64,000 nt of DNA from Saccopteryx bilineata (GCF_036850765.1 NC_089493.1:130578239-130642238), one strand, 5' to 3'. Shown: positions 1-11,778, counted from the first letter of the stretch. Notes: generated by a model from the sequence alone, not told the origin. A program made the numbers and translations.

Positions 1-100
1 CTACTCATATGTGTCTTAATGGAGGGGCTCCAGCCAAGCCAGCTTGGGTCCTCAGCGTTCTGGGTTGATGCTTTATCCACTGCGCCACCAGTTAGGCCAA
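1..100 (-). repeat. Bat SINE type 2 (head only, cut by window edge)
   Basis: Ends in the inverted tRNA-like head (GCTTTATCCACTGCGCCACC, then AGTTAGGCC). The body runs off the left edge. Confidence 0.75.
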
Positions 101-205
101 ATCAACTACTTTTAAGTTAACATATTTGTTCAATAAAGAGGACAACTTTGTGGGCAGTACTCAAGGTAGGTTTTTAAGGTGCTTCAAGAATAAGAAAATT
201 AGACT

Positions 206-608
206 GGCCCTGGCTGGTTGGCTCAGTGGTAGAGCGTCGGCCTGGCGTGCAGAAGTCCCAGGTTCGATTCCCGGCCAGGGCACACAGGAGAAGCGCCCAT
301 CTGCTTCTCCACCCCTTCCCCTCTCCTTCCTCTCTGTCTCTCTCTTCCCCTCCAGCAGCCGAGGCTCCACTGGAGCAAAGATGGCCCGGGCGCTGGGGAT
401 GGCTCCTTGGCCTCTGCCCCAGGCGCTAGAGTGGCTCTGGTCGCAACAGAGCGACGCCCCGGAGGGGCGGGGCAGAGCATCGCCCCCTGGTGGGCAGAGC
501 ATCGCCCCTGGTGGGTGTGCCGGGTGGATCCCGGTCGGGCACATGAGGGAGTCTGTCTGACTGTCTCTCCCCGTTTCCAGCTTCAGAAAAATACAAAAAA
601 AGAGAGAA
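206..608 (+). mobile_element. Bat SINE type 3 (VES-like tRNA head, about 400 bp)
   Basis: The tRNA-like head begins GGCCCTGGCTGG and has an A box (GGCTCAGTGGTAGAGCG) and B box (GGTTCGATTCCC). The GC-rich body ends CCAGCTTCAGAAAAATACAAAA. TSD AAAATTAGACT at 195-205 and 609-619. Same family as the type 3 copies below. Confidence 0.9.
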
Positions 609-634
609 AAAATTAGACTAAATCCAAAAAATTT

Positions 635-1106
635 TTCTTTTTAAAGAAAATTTACTGATTTTAGAGATAGAGACATCAGTTTGTTGCTCCAATTATTTAT
701 GCATTCACTGGTTGACTTCTTTTTTGAGAGAGAAAAAGAGACAAAGACAGGGAGGAAGATGAGAAGCATCAACTGGTAGTTGAGTCACTTTCATTGTTCA
801 TTGACTGCTTCTCATTCATGCCTTGATCAGGGGGAGGGGCCTCCATGCGATCATGTTAAAGATCACACATTCAAACTGGAAACCGCATGTTCAAGCTGGT
901 AAGACTGCACCCAAGCCAGTTGGGATGAGCCAGCAACCTCAGGGTTTCAAACCTGGGACTTCAGCACCCCAGGTTGACACTCCATCCACTGTGCCACCAT
1001 CAATAAAGCTCACTGATTAATGTATGTGCCCTGACCAGAGATTGAACCCGCAACCTTGGCATATCAGGACAATGCTCTAACCAACTGAACTGCCCAGCCA
1101 GGGCCA
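635..1106 (-). mobile_element. Old VES-type SINE (type 4) interrupted by a type 1 SINE
   Basis: Outer element: starts with an ATTTTACTGATTTTAGAGA-like tail and ends with the inverted head CTCTAACCAACTGAACTGCC, then CAGCCAGGGCC. Between about 717 and 1003 a minus-strand type 1 SINE (GAGATGAGAAGCATC-like core, inverted head TCCATCCACTGTGCCACCA) splits it. Confidence 0.7.
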
Positions 1107-1469
1107 GAAAAACATTTTTTCAAAATCTGAGTTAATGGAAAACAAGGTGGTGATGACAGAATTCTGTGAAATTAAACATGCCCAGCAGGCAACAGGAATA
1201 ATTAAGTTAACAGAGGAAAAGTTTTTAAATTTGCCTCCAATTTGAGACACTAATTAAATGAACTACTGGTGTTAAATGAATTGATAGCTTACAGAACCCT
1301 TAATTACCCATTGTAGATAAAGTAATGTCACACTTTCTCCTTCACAGACCTTGACTTTCTTTGGTAGAGACCGTGACTTTCCATAGAGAGCTAAACTTAG
1401 AGAATACCTGTTTCTAGGACAGGAGAATGTTCAAAAATACTCACCACAATACATAATTACACCTATATA
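1107..1469. other. No feature recognised
   Basis: AT-rich sequence of COX5A intron 3 by position. No coding, splice or repeat signature seen. Confidence 0.5.
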
Positions 1470-1984
1470 CAGTGTGTCCGTAAAGTCATGGTTCACTTTT
1501 GACTGGTCACAGGAAAGCAACAAAAGACGATAGAAATGTGAAATATGCACCAAATAAAAGGAAAACCCTCCCAGTTTCTGTAGGATGATGTGGCAGCATG
1601 TGCAGATGATGACGTAACACTGTGTATACAGTGGAGCAGCCCACGGCCATGCCAGTGGAGATGTGAATGGTACAGAGGAAAGTTCAGTGTGTTCTGTGGC
1701 TCGCTAACTTCGAATACGTGACCAAAGTGCAACGTGAATATCGGCGTGTTTATAATGAACTGCCACCTCATAGGAATAACATTACTCAGTGGGATAAGCA
1801 GTTGAAGAAAACTGGCAGTTTGGTGGAGAAACCCCGTTCTGGTAGGCCATCAGTCAGTGATGAGTCTGTAGAGGCTATACGGGATAGCTACCTAAGGAGC
1901 CCTAAAAACTCTGTGCGTGAGCCCACATCGAACTGCACTGAATAGTTATGACCGGTCAAGCACCATGACTTTACGGACACACTG
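1470..1984 (+). mobile_element. Short Tc1/mariner-like element with a relic HTH ORF
   Basis: Inverted ends: CAGTGTGTCCGTAAAGTCAT at the left and its complement at the right (ATGACTTTACGGACACACTG), flanked by TA on both sides (1468-1469, 1985-1986), as for Tc1/mariner. Inside, a plus-strand frame (about 1667-1945) encodes an N-terminal region with VTKVQREYRRVYNELPPHRN and SLVEKPRSGRPSVS, which resembles the DUF4817-type helix-turn-helix linked to transposases in arthropods. No catalytic DDE/DDD domain fits in 515 bp, so it is a non-autonomous, internally deleted derivative. A partial second copy is at 23223-23633. Confidence 0.75.
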
Positions 1985-2057
1985 TATTGTTACTAGGTTT
2001 CCCAGGGACAAATATTTAAAAGTTAAACGGATTAAGACACTGCCAAGCTGCTCTTCT

Positions 2058-2256
2058 TCTTCCTTTTTATTTATTTTAGAGAGGAGAGGGAGAAACAGAA
2101 GGAGAGAGAGAGGAGAGACAGAGAGAGAGAAGGGGGGAGGAGCTGGAAGCATCAACTCCCATATGTGCCTTGACCAGGCAAGCTCATGGTTTCGAACCGG
2201 CAACCTCAGCATTTCCAGGTCGACGCTTTATCCACTGCGCCACCACAGGTCAGGCT
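2058..2256 (-). mobile_element. Bat SINE type 2
   Basis: GAGGAGCTGGAAGCATCAACTCCCATATG core on the minus strand in pieces, inverted head GCTTTATCCACTGCGCCACC then ACAGGTCAGGC at the right end, purine-rich tail at the left. Confidence 0.88.
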
Positions 2257-2340
2257 TCTTCATCTTTTAAATTATTTATTTTTTTACCCGAAACCTATGT
2301 ACTCTTAATGATGAATGTCATCCTGTTAAATTTAATTTTT

Positions 2341-2540
2341 AGCCTGACCTGTGGTGGCGCAGTGGATAAAGTGTCAACCTGGAAACACTGAGCTTGCCGG
2401 TTCGAAACCCTGGGCTTGCCTGGTCAAGGCACATATGGGAGTTGATGCTTCCTGCTCCTCCCCCCTTCTCTCTCTCTCTCTCTCTCTCCTCTCTATAATG
2501 AATAAATAAAATCTAAAAAAAAAAAATTAAAAAAATAAAT
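2341..2540 (+). mobile_element. Bat SINE type 2
   Basis: Head GCCTGACCTGTGGTGGCGCA, B box GGTTCGAAACC, tail (CT)n then AATGAATAAATAAAATC and poly-A. Confidence 0.88.
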
Positions 2541-2547
2541 AAATAAA

Positions 2548-2697
2548 TTTAATTTTTAAAATTTATTGATTTTAGAGAGAGCAAACGACAGACAGAACGA
2601 ACATTAATCTGTTCCTTTATGTGCCCTGACTGGGATCAAACTGGCAACCTCTGTGTATTGGGACAGTGCTCTAACAACAGGGCAATCTGACCAGGGC
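2548..2697 (-). mobile_element. Old VES-type SINE (type 4)
   Basis: TTTATTGATTTTAGAGAGAG tail and an inverted head ending TCTGACCAGGGCG. Diverged. Confidence 0.65.
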
Positions 2698-2788
2698 GAA
2701 GCTGCCATCCTCTGCCTTTCATAATTCTAAGTATCCTTAGTTGTATTTTTTAAATTATAAAATTCTTCATTTAAAAAAAAACTTTGTG

Positions 2789-3045
2789 CCTAACCAGGCG
2801 ATGGCGCAGTGGATAGAGCATCGGACTGGGATGCGGAAGGACCCAGGTTCGAGACCCCTCGGTCGCCAGCTTGAGCGCGGGGTTACACTGTTTGCTGAAG
2901 GCCCACGGTTAAGGCACATAGGAAAAAGCAATCAATGAACAACTAAGGTGTCGCAACGAAAAACTGATGATTGATGCTTCTCATCTCTGTTTCTGTCTGT
3001 CTGTCCCTATCTGTCCTTCTCTCTGACTCTCTCTGTCCTTGTTAA
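2789..3045 (+). mobile_element. Bat SINE type 1
   Basis: Head CCAGGCGATGGCGCAGTGGA, B box GGTTCGAGACCC, body GAAAGCAATCAATGAACAAC-like, 3' CT-rich tail. Internally shortened compared with the longest copies. Confidence 0.85.
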
Positions 3046-3051
3046 AAAAAT

Positions 3052-3535
3052 TGTGACAGAGACAAGGACAGGGACATACAGAAAGGGAGAGAGATGAGAA
3101 GCATCAAGCCTTCATTGCAGCCCCTTAGTTGTTCATTGATTGCTTTCTCATGTGTCTTGATAGGGAATGAGGGGGCTACAACAAAGCGAGTGACCCCTTG
3201 CTCAAGCCAGCGACCTTGGTGTTTTCAACCTGGGTCCTCTGCATTCAGTCTGATGCTCTATCCACTGTGCCACTGCCTGGTGGACAAAGCATCAACCGGG
3301 GACACTGAGATCCCCAGTTTGAAACTCCGAGGTCGCTGGCTTAAGCATGAGGTCACTGACATGATCTCAAGGTTGCTGGCTTGAGCCCAAGGTCGCTGAC
3401 TTGAGCAAGGGGTTAGTGGCTCAGCTGGAGCCCCTGGTCAAACACATATGAAGAGCAATCAATGAACAACTAAAGTGACGCAACTATGAGCTGATGCTTC
3501 TCATTTCCTCCCTCTCCAAATCAATTAAAAAAATG
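3052..3535. mobile_element. Two abutting type 1 SINEs, head to head
   Basis: Minus-strand copy 3052-3283 (ends CCACTGTGCCACTGCCTGG) directly meets a diverged plus-strand copy from about 3284 (GGACAAAGCATCAACCGGGG) to 3535. The second carries repeated CTTGAGC motifs typical of the long body. Confidence 0.7.
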
Positions 3536-3753
3536 TATTTATTTGCTCCTTAGAGAAAAATTAGAAACTATAATCAAACAAGAGGGTGAATATGTCTGCC
3601 TACATTTCATTTATATTTTTAAGTATATAGTTTAGTAAGGTGGGGTCACACCATTAAAACGGTTTTATAATTTTCTTCAGTTAGCATGCTATAATTGTTT
3701 AATACGAATATGTTTAATGTTAAGCACATTTTTACAATGTTAAGAGATGTGTA

Positions 3754-4066
3754 ACCTGACCAGGTGGTGGCACAGTGGACAGAGTGTTGGACTGGAACGC
3801 AAAGGATCCAGGTTCAAAATCTCAAGGTCAACAGCTTGAGCAAGGGCTCATCTAGCTTGAGCATGGGGTCACTGGCTTGAGCAAGGGGTCACTCACTCAG
3901 CTGTAGCCCCATCCTCACCCCTCAACCCCCCCGTCAGGCCACATATGAGAAAGCAATCAATGAACAACTAAGGTGCTGCAACAAAGAATCGATGATTCTC
4001 ATCTCTCTCCCTTCCTGTCTGTTTATCCTTATCTGTCCTTTCTAGCTCTGTCAAAAAAAAGAAAAG
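3754..4066 (+). mobile_element. Bat SINE type 1, diverged
   Basis: CCTGACCAGGTGGTGGCACA head, body with AAAGCAATCAATGAACAACT, tail of CT-rich sequence and A run. Confidence 0.85.
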
Positions 4067-4217
4067 AGATGTGTAATGATAAATACTTCTAGGAAGTTGC
4101 ATGTTAGGAAACTAACATTTAATTTTGTATTATAAATAGCACAAAAATAAATTATAGTTAAACCTTTGTATATCCTTAAGATAAATTCTCAAATGGAAGT
4201 GCTAAACAGAGTATCAA

Positions 4218-4556
4218 GCACTTTTTTTTTTTTTTTTTTAAAACAGAGACAGAGTCAGAGAGAGGGATAGATAGGGACAGACAGACAGGAACAGAGAGAG
4301 ATGAGAAGCATCAATTATCAGTTTTTCGTTTGGACACTTTAGTTGTTCATTGATTGCGTTCTCATATGTGCCTTGACCGTGGGGCTACAGCAGACTGAGT
4401 AACCCCTTGCTCAAGCCAGAGACCTTGGGTCCAAGCTGGTTAGCTTTGCTCAAACCAGATGAGCTCGTGCTCAAGGCAGCGAGCTTGGGGTCTCGAACCT
4501 GGGTCCTCTGCATCCCAGTCCGACGCTCTATCCACTGCACCACCGCCTGGTCAGGC
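4218..4556 (-). mobile_element. Bat SINE type 1
   Basis: Poly-T at the left, GATGAGAAGCATCAATTATC core, inverted head CTATCCACTGCACCACCGCC then TGGTCAGGC at the right. Confidence 0.9.
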
Positions 4557-4656
4557 TCAAGCACAATATTTAAGGCCTGGGATAAATCCTAACAAATTGC
4601 ACTCCAAAAAAATTAATTTCTATGTATATTTCCTCTAGCTATATAAGAACTAATTT

Positions 4657-4694
4657 TACTACACTTGATCTTAGCCAAAAGGCCGAGAAGCGAT
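4657..4694 (-). pseudogene. U2 snRNA 5' fragment (38 nt), retroposed
   Basis: On the minus strand the sequence starts ATCGCTTCTCGGCCTTTTGG and continues through CTAAGATCAAGTGTAGTA, the first 38 nt of U2 without a mismatch that I can see. A perfect 13-bp duplication AGAACTAATTTTA (4646-4658 and 4695-4707) flanks it, showing target-primed insertion of a 3'-truncated RNA or cDNA. It stops right after GTAGTA, the branch-point pairing element. It cannot function as U2. Confidence 0.9.
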
Positions 4695-4804
4695 AGAACT
4701 AATTTTAGGTAGGTATTTTAATACATAAAAAAATTCAGAATATGCTGACACCTAATCAACATACCACAGATCTTGCAGAACAACTGTAGCATTATTTCAC
4801 TGAC

Positions 4805-4926
4805 CTTGACAACCTCTAGGATGCGAACAGCACTAGCAAAGTCATTTAGCCGCCTGCATGCCCGCAGAGCAGCATCAATGATCTTGGGCTCTGGAACCAG
4901 ATCATAGCCAACAAGCGTGTTCATCC
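4805..4926 (-). CDS. COX5A: COX5A exon 3
   Basis: 122-nt exon: acceptor TTTGACAG|GG at 4928-4927, donor AAG|GTCAGT at 4804-4803. It completes the Gly codon begun in exon 2, then encodes 40 intact residues starting [20 protein letters not shown] and ending RILEVVK. This is the helical-repeat core of COX5A and appears identical to the mammalian consensus as I recall it. The next residues (normally DKAGPHKE...) belong to exon 4, which I could not find between 1 and 4804, so the gene continues off the left edge. An L1 fragment reaches to about 10-15 nt from the acceptor, and a 38-nt U2 snRNA relic lies about 110 nt past the donor. Confidence 0.97.
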
Positions 4927-4936
4927 CTGTCAAATT

Positions 4937-6350
4937 AAAAAGAGTTTTAGTTTGATATAGTCCCATTTGTTTATCCTGTCCTTTTTTTCTTTTGCGCGTG
5001 GAGATAAATCAGCAAATATATTACTGCGAGTGATGTCAGAGAGCTTACTATTGCCTATGTTTTCCTCTAGGATGCTTATTGATTCACGGTTTACATTAAG
5101 TCTTTTATCCATTTTGAGTTCATTTTTGTGAATGGTGTAAGTTGGTGGTCTAGTTTTTTTTTTTGCAGGTAGCTGTCCAATTCTCTCAACAGCATTTGTT
5201 AAAGAGACCATCTTTATTCCATGCTCTTACCTCCTTTGTTAAATATCAATTGTTCATAAAGGTGCAGGTTTATTTCTGGGTTCTCTGTTCTGTTCCATTG
5301 ATCTATATGCCTGTTCTTATGCCAGTACCAAGCTGTTTTGAGTACGATGGCCTTGTAATATAACTTGACATCTGGAAATGTGATACCACCCACTTTATTC
5401 TTTTTTTTTTTTTTTTTTTTTTACAGGGACAGAGAGAGAGTCAGAGAGAAGGATAGATAGGGACAGACAGACAGGAACGAAGAGAGATGAGAAGCATCAA
5501 TCATCAGTTTTTCGTTGCGACACCTTAGTTGTTCATTGATTGCTTTCTCATATGTGCCTTGACTGTGGGCCTTCAGCAGACTGAGTAAACCTTGCTCGAG
5601 CCAGCGACCTTGGGTCCAAGCTGTTGAGGTTTTTTTGTCTGTTTGGTTTTTTTGCTCAAGCCAGATGAGTCCACGCTCAAGCTGGCGACCTTGGGGTCTT
5701 GAACCTGGGTCCTCTGCATCCCAGTCCAACGTTCTATCTACTGCGCCACCGCCTGGTCAGGCCCACCCACTTTATTCTTCTTTTTCAAGATTGCTGAGGC
5801 TGTTTGTGTTCTTTTTTGGTTCCATATGAATTTTTGGAATATTCTATATCTCTGAAGTATGTCCTTGGTGTTTTAATAGAAACTGCATTGAATTTATAAA
5901 TTGCTTTGGGTAATATGGACATTTTAACGATGTTTATTGTTCTTAGCCATGAATACGGTATATGCTTCCACTTGTTTGTATCTTCCTTGATTTCTTTTAT
6001 CAATGTTTTATAATTTTCCAAGTACAAGTCTTTAACCTCCTTGGTTAAATTTACTCCTAGGTATTTTATTTTTTTGGTTGCAATAGTGAAGGGGATTGTT
6101 TTCTTAATTTCTCTTTTAGACAAATCATTGTTGGTATATAAAAATGCCTCTGATTTCTGAGTATTAATTTTATATCCTGATGCCTTGCTGAATTCATTTA
6201 TCAGGTCCAGTAGTTTTTTGACTGTGACTTTAGGGTTTTCTATGTACAGTATCATATCATCAGCAAATAATGATATTTTTACTTCTTCTTTTCCAATTTG
6301 ACTGCCTTTTATTTCTTCTTCTTGTCTGATTGCTGTGGCTAGAATAGCTC
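4937..6350 (-). mobile_element. L1 ORF2 fragment in COX5A intron 2
   Basis: Reading leftward it encodes reverse-transcriptase palm sequence ([15 protein letters not shown] near 6250), then [35 protein letters not shown], and after a SINE the region up to a [15 protein letters not shown] stretch near 4950. It has several stops and lacks both the ORF2 N-terminus and the L1 3' end. The left end reaches to roughly 4937, within 10-15 nt of the COX5A exon 3 acceptor (AG at 4928-4927). Comparison with the second L1 at about 49.77-49.9 kb supports that boundary. A type 1 SINE (5402-5762) is nested in it. Confidence 0.88.
5402..5762 (-). mobile_element. Bat SINE type 1 nested in L1
   Basis: Poly-T at left, full type 1 body, inverted head at right. 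TSD CCACCCACTTTATTC on both sides. Confidence 0.93.
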
Positions 6351-6424
6351 ATGTAAAACTGTAATTTAGTTACCTATATTTTAACTGACACATAGATGTG
6401 ATCTTGTCTGTTTGGCTTGTGATA

Positions 6425-6770
6425 CTGATTTATTTATTTTTTTATCTTTTATTTATTTATTTATTTATTTATTTAATTGTGTTTACATAGATTCTAGGGT
6501 CACCCCAAATGCATTCCCACTTCCCCCCTATTCCCCTCAACATTTCCCTTGCCTTCCTCCCTGCAATGCCCTCCCCCCTTCCCTTCAGGTTTATCCCATC
6601 CTATTATCCCCTTTTCCTCTGTCTTCTTTTCCTCTGGTCCCTTTGATCCCTCTTCTGTTTTAGTTCCGTTCCTCAGTTCACATTATTCCTTGGATTCCTC
6701 AAATGAGTGAGGTCATATAATATTTTTCTTTCTCTGCCTGGCTTATTTCACTCAACATAATAGCATTTTA
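6425..6770 (-). mobile_element. L1 3' UTR fragment
   Basis: (TTTA)n tract then TTGTGTTTACATAGATTCTA and a long pyrimidine-rich stretch. The same sequence forms the 3' end of the L1 at 48.6-49.0 kb. Separate from the ORF2 fragment at 4937-6350. Confidence 0.75.
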
Positions 6771-6944
6771 TCTTCTTTATGAAGCCTTTCTGACTCCTTT
6801 TCCTGGATATGGTAGAGCTGGCCACTTCTTCCTTTTGGTCCTATAGCATTCTGATCACTTCTTTATTGCTGCATCTTTATATTATATTACGATGATCTGC
6901 CTTTTCCCTCTTCTCAGCCTCCTGTCTATTTTGTGGTAGGCACT

Positions 6945-7140
6945 TAAGTACATTATTGCATTTAATTCTTAAAACAACCTGAAAGGTTAGTCATACTACC
7001 TCATTTTATAGATGAAGGAAACTGAAGTTCAGAGGTGTTAAATGACTTCCCATCAGTGACACAGCCAGGATATTAAAGAGCCAAGGTTAGAACCCAGTTG
7101 TGTCTGACTTTCAATCCTGCACTTCTAACTTCTGTGCCAT
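6945..7140 (+). repeat. MIR-type SINE
   Basis: TTATAGATGAAGGAAACTGA, then GTGACACAGCCAGGAT and CCCAGTTGTGTCTGA, the core pattern of mammalian MIR. Confidence 0.75.
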
Positions 7141-7145
7141 ATAGT

Positions 7146-8167
7146 CTTTACAAATGATCCTCCATGTGAGTGGAGCAGTGTGATCTGCTGTACTCCTCGT
7201 GATACTGTGATTTATAGTAAATGTATATTTTGTCTACGTTGCTGTTTCTGGCACGGAACCTCCCAACCCCCTTGGAATTTCTTGAGGAGGTAACTTTTGG
7301 ATCCCCACACCCAAGAGTGGGGTTGATCACCAGCACAGGACAACCCTGTGGTTATAAAATTGGAATTTATAGTCCCACCCTGATTTCCAGGGAAGAAAGA
7401 GGGGCCTGAGGTTGACTTAATCACCAAAGGCCAAAGACTTTGTCAATTGTGACTAGGTAAAGAAGTCTCCATAGAAATCACAGGCCAGGACCTTGGTCCT
7501 TTTCTGGAGAGTCTCCATGCTAGGGCACTAGAATGTTTCCATAAGTTACTCTGCCAAGTCCCAAGCTCATGAGGACAGAAGCATTTTCATCTGGGACCTC
7601 ACCATATTTATCTCTTCATCTAGCAGTTGATTTGTATCCTTTAATAACCTTTGTAATAAATTGATACTGTAGTGAGTAAAAAGGTTGAGTTCTGAGAGCA
7701 ACTGGAACCCAAGGAGGGGGTTGTGGGAATTCTGATTTCTAGCTGGCAGGTCAGAAGCATAGATGAACAACCTGGGCTTGCAACCAGCCTCTAACGTGGA
7801 AAGTAATCTTATAAGACTGAGCCTGTGGAAGCAGATTCTACTTCCAGGTAGGGTAGATAATGCCACATTGAGTTGAATTTCTGGACCCCCTGCTGGCATC
7901 CAGATTTATTTGCTGGTGTGCAAAAGCTTCCACACACACATTGGAATTGAGTCCTGGAACCTTATCAGGCCTCTATTCTCTTATCTACAAAATGAGAGAA
8001 TTTACTTCCAACAAATTCTAGATGAAAAGATCATAGTGGCTCTTCTACAATGAATTAGTGGAAAGCCTGCAGATTGAAGAAAACAAACAAAAGAACCCCA
8101 AGAATTTCTTTCAATGCAAACACAATTTTTGTAATAATTTGCTGGTTTCTTTTCAAATAAGAGAGCC
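7146..8167. other. COX5A intron 2, no feature recognised
   Basis: About 1 kb of non-repetitive-looking sequence. Short open frames exist on both strands but none shows recognisable protein or splice structure. Confidence 0.5.
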
Positions 8168-8174
8168 ATTTTCT

Positions 8175-8447
8175 TTTTCTTTCTTTTTTTACAGAGACAG
8201 AGTGAGAGTCAGAGAGAGGGATAGACAGGGACAGACAGACAGGAACGGAGAGAGATGAGAAGCATCAATCATCAGTTTTTCGTTGCAACACCTTAATTGT
8301 TCATTGATTGCTTTCTCATATGTGCCTTGACAGTGGGCCTTCAGCAGACCGAGTGACCCCTTGCTCAAGCCAGCAACCTCGGGGTCTCTAACCTGAGTCC
8401 TCCACATTCCAGTCTAACGCTCTATCCACTGCGCCATAGCCTGGTCA
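8175..8447 (-). mobile_element. Bat SINE type 1
   Basis: Type 1 body and inverted head (CTATCCACTGCGCCATAGCC). Flanks AGAGCCATTTTC at left and AGAGGGTCATTTTC at right suggest the TSD. Confidence 0.88.
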
Positions 8448-8448
8448 G

Positions 8449-9699
<1,251 letters not shown>

Positions 9700-9855
9700 T
9701 CAATGGACAAAAGTAGTACTTGACATATCATGTCAATACATTAAGATTTTTTTGTTTCCTTTTTATTGTGTTAAAATATACACAGCATAAAATTTACCAC
9801 ATTAACCATTTTAAGTGCACAGTTCCATGGTATTAAATACATTAAACGCATTAAG

Positions 9856-10034
9856 TTTTTTTTTAATTTTATTTATTCATTTTAGAAAGAAGAGGGGGGG
9901 GAGAGAAGGCGGGGAGGAGCAGGAAGCATCAACTCCCATATGTGCCTTGACTAGGCAAGCCCAGGGTTTCGAACCAGCAACCTCAGCATTTCCAGGTCGA
10001 CGCTTTATCCACTGCGCCACCACAGGTCAGGCCA
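9856..10034 (-). mobile_element. Bat SINE type 2
   Basis: Inverted head TTTATCCACTGCGCCACCAC at right. TSD ACGCATTAAGTTTT (left 9845 on, right 10034 on). Confidence 0.9.
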
Positions 10035-10148
10035 CGCATTAAGTTTTGAATCAACTACATGTCACAGTAGAAAAATTATTCAGCAGGTCAAATAAAACAA
10101 ATCTTATGTATTGATAAAAAAAAAAAATCTTAAAAAATTAAGCAAAGA

Positions 10149-10432
10149 GCCTGACCAGGCGGTGGCGCAGTGGATAGAGTGTCGGACTGGAATGCGGAAG
10201 ACCCAGGTTCGAGACCCCGAGGTCGCCAGCTTGAGCCCAAGGTTGCTGACTCAAGCAAGGGGTTACTCGGTCTGCTGAAGGCCCGCGGTCAAGGCACATA
10301 TGAGAAAGCAATCAATGAACAACTAAGGTATCGCAACGAAAAATTGATGATTGATGCTTCTCATCTCTCTCTGTTCCTGTCTGTCTGTCCCTATCTATCC
10401 CTCTCTCTGTCTCTGTAAAAAAAAAAAAAAAA
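10149..10432 (+). mobile_element. Bat SINE type 1 (short variant)
   Basis: Head GCCTGACCAGGCGGTGGCGC, B box GGTTCGAGACCCC, poly-A at 10417-10432. Lacks one internal CTTGAGC/GGTTTGAGC block. Confidence 0.9.
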
Positions 10433-10633
10433 GCAAAAGCAAAGAAAATTAGAACAAAAAGTACTATAGATGTATGTTTATGCTCACCATTCAATGTGTA
10501 GTGCCAACTTAAAATTGTTAACATTGGTTATGTTTGCAAGGAAAAACTATTTGTTTATACATTTCCACAATATCTAAATTTTTATAATAAGCAAGAGTAT
10601 TTCTAATTTGTGAGATTTCAAGAAAACAAGACA

Positions 10634-10930
10634 GCCTGACCAAGTGGTGGTGCAGTGGATAGAGCATCGGACTGGGATGCAGAGGACCCAGGTTCGAAGC
10701 CCCCAGGTCGCCAGCTTGAGCACAGGCTCATCTGGTTTGAGCAAGGCTCACCAGCTTAAACTCAAGGTCGCTGGCTTGAGCCAGGGGTCACTTGGTCTGC
10801 TGTATCCCCCAGTCAAGGCACAAATGAGAGAGCAATAAATGATCAACTGATGTGCCGCAAGGAAGAACTGATGCTTCTCATCTCTCTCCCATCCTGTCTG
10901 TCCCTATCTATCCCTCTCTCTGTCACCAAA
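10634..10930 (+). mobile_element. Bat SINE type 1
   Basis: Head GCCTGACCAAGTGGTGGTGC, B box GGTTCGAAGCCC, CT-rich tail. Confidence 0.87.
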
Positions 10931-11231
10931 ACCCAAACAAAAAAACCAAAACTCCCAGTCATTAAACCCTTTGTAGTACCAAATGAAAAGCCTTTCCATT
11001 CTAGTTACTGCCTGTCAAACACTCACTAATTAGGAGTTAGAAAATCTGGGTTCTTTCTAAACAGCTTCTATATAGTAGGGGAGGGGAAGAAGGTAACTTT
11101 ACCCTTAGGTTTTGGAAGCAGCAGAGCCTAATTATCCGACCACTAATTAACTCGTTTTATTTTCCTTATTTGTGAAATAGGGAGTGATACCACTACTTTA
11201 GCAAATTATGACGATTAAAAATGAAGGCCAA
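10931..11231. other. COX5A intron 1, no feature recognised
   Basis: About 300 bp without a recognised repeat or gene. Confidence 0.45.
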
Positions 11232-11480
11232 GAGCCTTACCAATAGTGGTACAGTGGACTGTGTCAACCTGGGGTGCTGAGGTCCTGGGTTCAAAACCCC
11301 AAGGTTGCCAGCTTGAGCCCCTCCCCACCCCCTCCTCATCAAGGCACATAAAAAAAACAATCAATTAACAACTAAAATGAAGCAACTATGAGTTGATGGT
11401 TCTCATCTCTCTCCTCCCTCCCTCCCTTCTTCTCTCCTCTCTCTTTCAAATCAACTAAAAAAAAAAAAAAAAAAAAAAAA
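11232..11480 (+). mobile_element. Diverged bat SINE (type 2-like)
   Basis: Degraded head AGTGGTACAGTGGACTGTGT, B box GGTTCAAAACCCC, CT tail and a 24-base A run. Confidence 0.7.
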
Positions 11481-11619
11481 AGCAAGCAAGTAATAAAGGC
11501 CAAGTAACACTGCCTCGGACTTAGCAAGTAGTTCTCAATAAATGGTAGCCATCAAGTAATCCTTATCTAAAAATGTCTTAGTTGATCTTTTATTTATAGA
11601 AATCATAGTTTATAGAATA

Positions 11620-11657
11620 ATTGCTTCTCAGCCTTTTGCCTAAGATCAAGTGTAGTA
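11620..11657 (+). pseudogene. U2 snRNA 5' fragment (38 nt), diverged
   Basis: ATTGCTTCTCAGCCTTTTGC then CTAAGATCAAGTGTAGTA matches U2 nt 1-38 with three substitutions and ends at the same U2 nucleotide as the copy at 4657-4694. Flanking duplication is unclear (ATAAT-rich on both sides). Confidence 0.8.
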
Positions 11658-11778
11658 TAATTTATAAAAATAAAACACTTTTCAAATTGCATTTCTCATT
11701 AGATAAGTTAGACAAGCTTGGTTTACTCTCCAGTTATTTTTAAAGGCTTATCAAAAACAAAACAAAAACAAAAAACAA

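Noticed and set aside
226..294. tRNA gene-like heads (A and B boxes) throughout the window
   Set aside because: Each is the 5' end of a SINE with body, A tail and TSD. None folds as a stand-alone tRNA with normal flanks. Long open frames of about 100-140 codons on either strand of type 3 SINEs recur identically because the SINE body is GC-rich; they are not genes.
4657..4694. Functional U2 snRNA gene
   Set aside because: Only 38 nt, with no Sm site, no proximal sequence element and flanking TSD.
1..4804. COX5A exons 4-5 within the window
   Set aside because: Looked for the conserved DKAGPHKE / STPEELGLDKV region in reverse complement and found none. They should lie left of the window.
4718..4966. 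82-codon minus-strand frame containing COX5A exon 3
   Set aside because: It starts in L1-derived intron sequence and runs past the donor at 4804. The true coding part is only 4805-4926.
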